Assembly: GCA_001786365.1 (NCBI GenBank)
Contig: MFWK01000029.1
Span: 1-13,008 of the forward strand
Origin: Candidatus Nomurabacteria bacterium RIFOXYD2_FULL_35_12
Lineage (GTDB): Bacteria > Patescibacteriota > Minisyncoccia > Phycocordibacterales > UBA9973
Reading direction: 5' to 3'
Length of the DNA stretch: 13,008 nucleotides
Under the pieces are notes generated by a model. The model made no database searches and had not been told where the DNA came from. It was given only the letters and a program-made list of their open reading frames with translations. This document shows positions 12,552 through 13,008 of this stretch, piece by piece. A program made the translations under genes and the position numbers. Position 1 is the stretch's first letter. Every line of letters begins with the position of its first letter.

Positions 12552-13008
12552 TTAATGGGATTTTATTGATGAAGTAAACTTATCTGCAACAGTTTTAGAG
12601 AACTGAAGTACATCTGAAACTGCTCCTACATACCCACCAATAATAGTTGGAACTACTTGAGAAGCAACATTGTAAGTCACTGAAGCATACCTACTTTGAT
12701 TACTTGTGTCTTGAGCGCCTAGCACTTTTAACGTATGAGGAATAGCCTGTAGGCTAGTTCCAGCTACTACTGTATACACTGCTGCTGCGGTAGCTTGTTT
12801 CGCAGCATATGTTACACCTACTCCTGTCGCCCCAGCAGCTTTTGCAGCAACAATGGCCGACAGTCCGGCTTCAGTTGCAGGAGCAGCCAGTACTCCTACT
12901 AATGCACCTGCAGTTTTTGGGTTAGATACGGCGTAGTCCCAAACAGCATTATTATCAGTCATATACTGAGTTGCTTGACCTAATTCAGCCTGGAAACCTA
13001 CCCAAGAT
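12552..13008 (-). CDS. C-terminal end of an Rhs-type or similar toxin protein (cut by right edge)
   Basis: The frame is open through the right edge: SWVGFQAELGQATQYMTDNN precedes the internal ATG at 12962, so that ATG is not the true start. About 151 residues are visible. The sequence is Ala/Gly/Val-rich (ALVGVLAAPATEAGLSAIVA, AAKAAGATGVGVTYAAKQAT) with several weakly hydrophobic helices, then SYNVAS-like polar stretches and the end VLQFSKTVADKFTSSIKSH. This resembles the hydrophobic tip regions that follow the Rhs core, as in the 10370-11281 cassette, but no Rhs core is inside the window. No catalytic motif is seen. It could be the complete rhs gene of the locus or a third displaced tip. Confidence 0.5.
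   Translation of the reverse strand, partial: SWVGFQAELGQATQYMTDNNAVWDYAVSNPKTAGALVGVLAAPATEAGLSAIVAAKAAGATGVGVTYAAKQATAAAVYTVVAGTSLQAIPHTLKVLGAQDTSNQSRYASVTYNVASQVVPTIIGGYVGAVSDVLQFSKTVADKFTSSIKSH

Noticed and set aside
1..13008. CRISPR array, tRNA or rRNA genes
   Set aside because: No regularly spaced direct repeats, no cloverleaf with a proper T-arm and no rRNA signature were found on either strand.

Overview
The window is AT-rich, gene-dense bacterial DNA using the standard code: TGA is a real stop at 1726-1728 and TAA/TAG end the other genes. Short overlapping genes, few Shine-Dalgarno sequences, TATAAT-like boxes set 6-9 bases before ATG, Lys/Asn/Ile-rich proteins and the style of the Rhs fragments suggest a Candidatus Patescibacteria (CPR) genome. 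This is inference from style; no rRNA or other marker gene is present.

Region 1 (1-3191, + strand) looks like an envelope/lipid operon. A DedA/VTT membrane protein (cut by the left edge), a GT4 glycosyltransferase and an alpha/beta hydrolase overlap end to start. A PAP2-type phosphatase/transferase resembling the sphingomyelin synthase active site follows and has its own apparent promoter. A 149-base nested inverted repeat (3185-3333) separates it from the convergent gene.

Region 2 (3335-5774, - strand) holds an ATP-grasp ligase with cyanophycin-synthetase-like motifs, a bidirectional terminator, a half-size EamA transporter gene frameshifted at a T7 tract, and an HD-domain phosphohydrolase.

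Region 3 (5775-6490) has no long gene. It contains a cluster of repeated ATAAGACA and GGATATT motifs, a 54-codon small gene on the - strand, and a candidate structured RNA of about 220 nt on the + strand ending in a strong intrinsic terminator.

Region 4 (6491-8375, + strand) is an isolated phage packaging pair: a small-terminase-like HTH protein and a large terminase. All ATPase and nuclease motifs of the large subunit are present, but its frame is broken by one TAA at codon 48. No portal, capsid or tail gene follows.

Region 5 (8376-13008, - strand) is the most interesting part: an array of displaced Rhs C-terminal (toxin) cassettes and small immunity-like genes. Two cassettes keep the end of the Rhs core (shared 130-base repeat, 9871-10000 and 11132-11261) and then diverge completely. 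One carries a zinc peptidase of M15 type, predicted to cut peptidoglycan peptides, followed after 4 bases by an exported four-cysteine protein that is the likely immunity factor. The other carries a glycine-rich hydrophobic domain followed by a three-helix membrane protein. Further upstream lie two coupled small membrane proteins, a frameshifted immunity-like gene preceded by what may be a toxin tail, another small membrane protein, and the end of a third Ala/Gly-rich C-terminal domain that runs off the right edge. Together this looks like a growing and decaying store of Rhs toxin/immunity modules.
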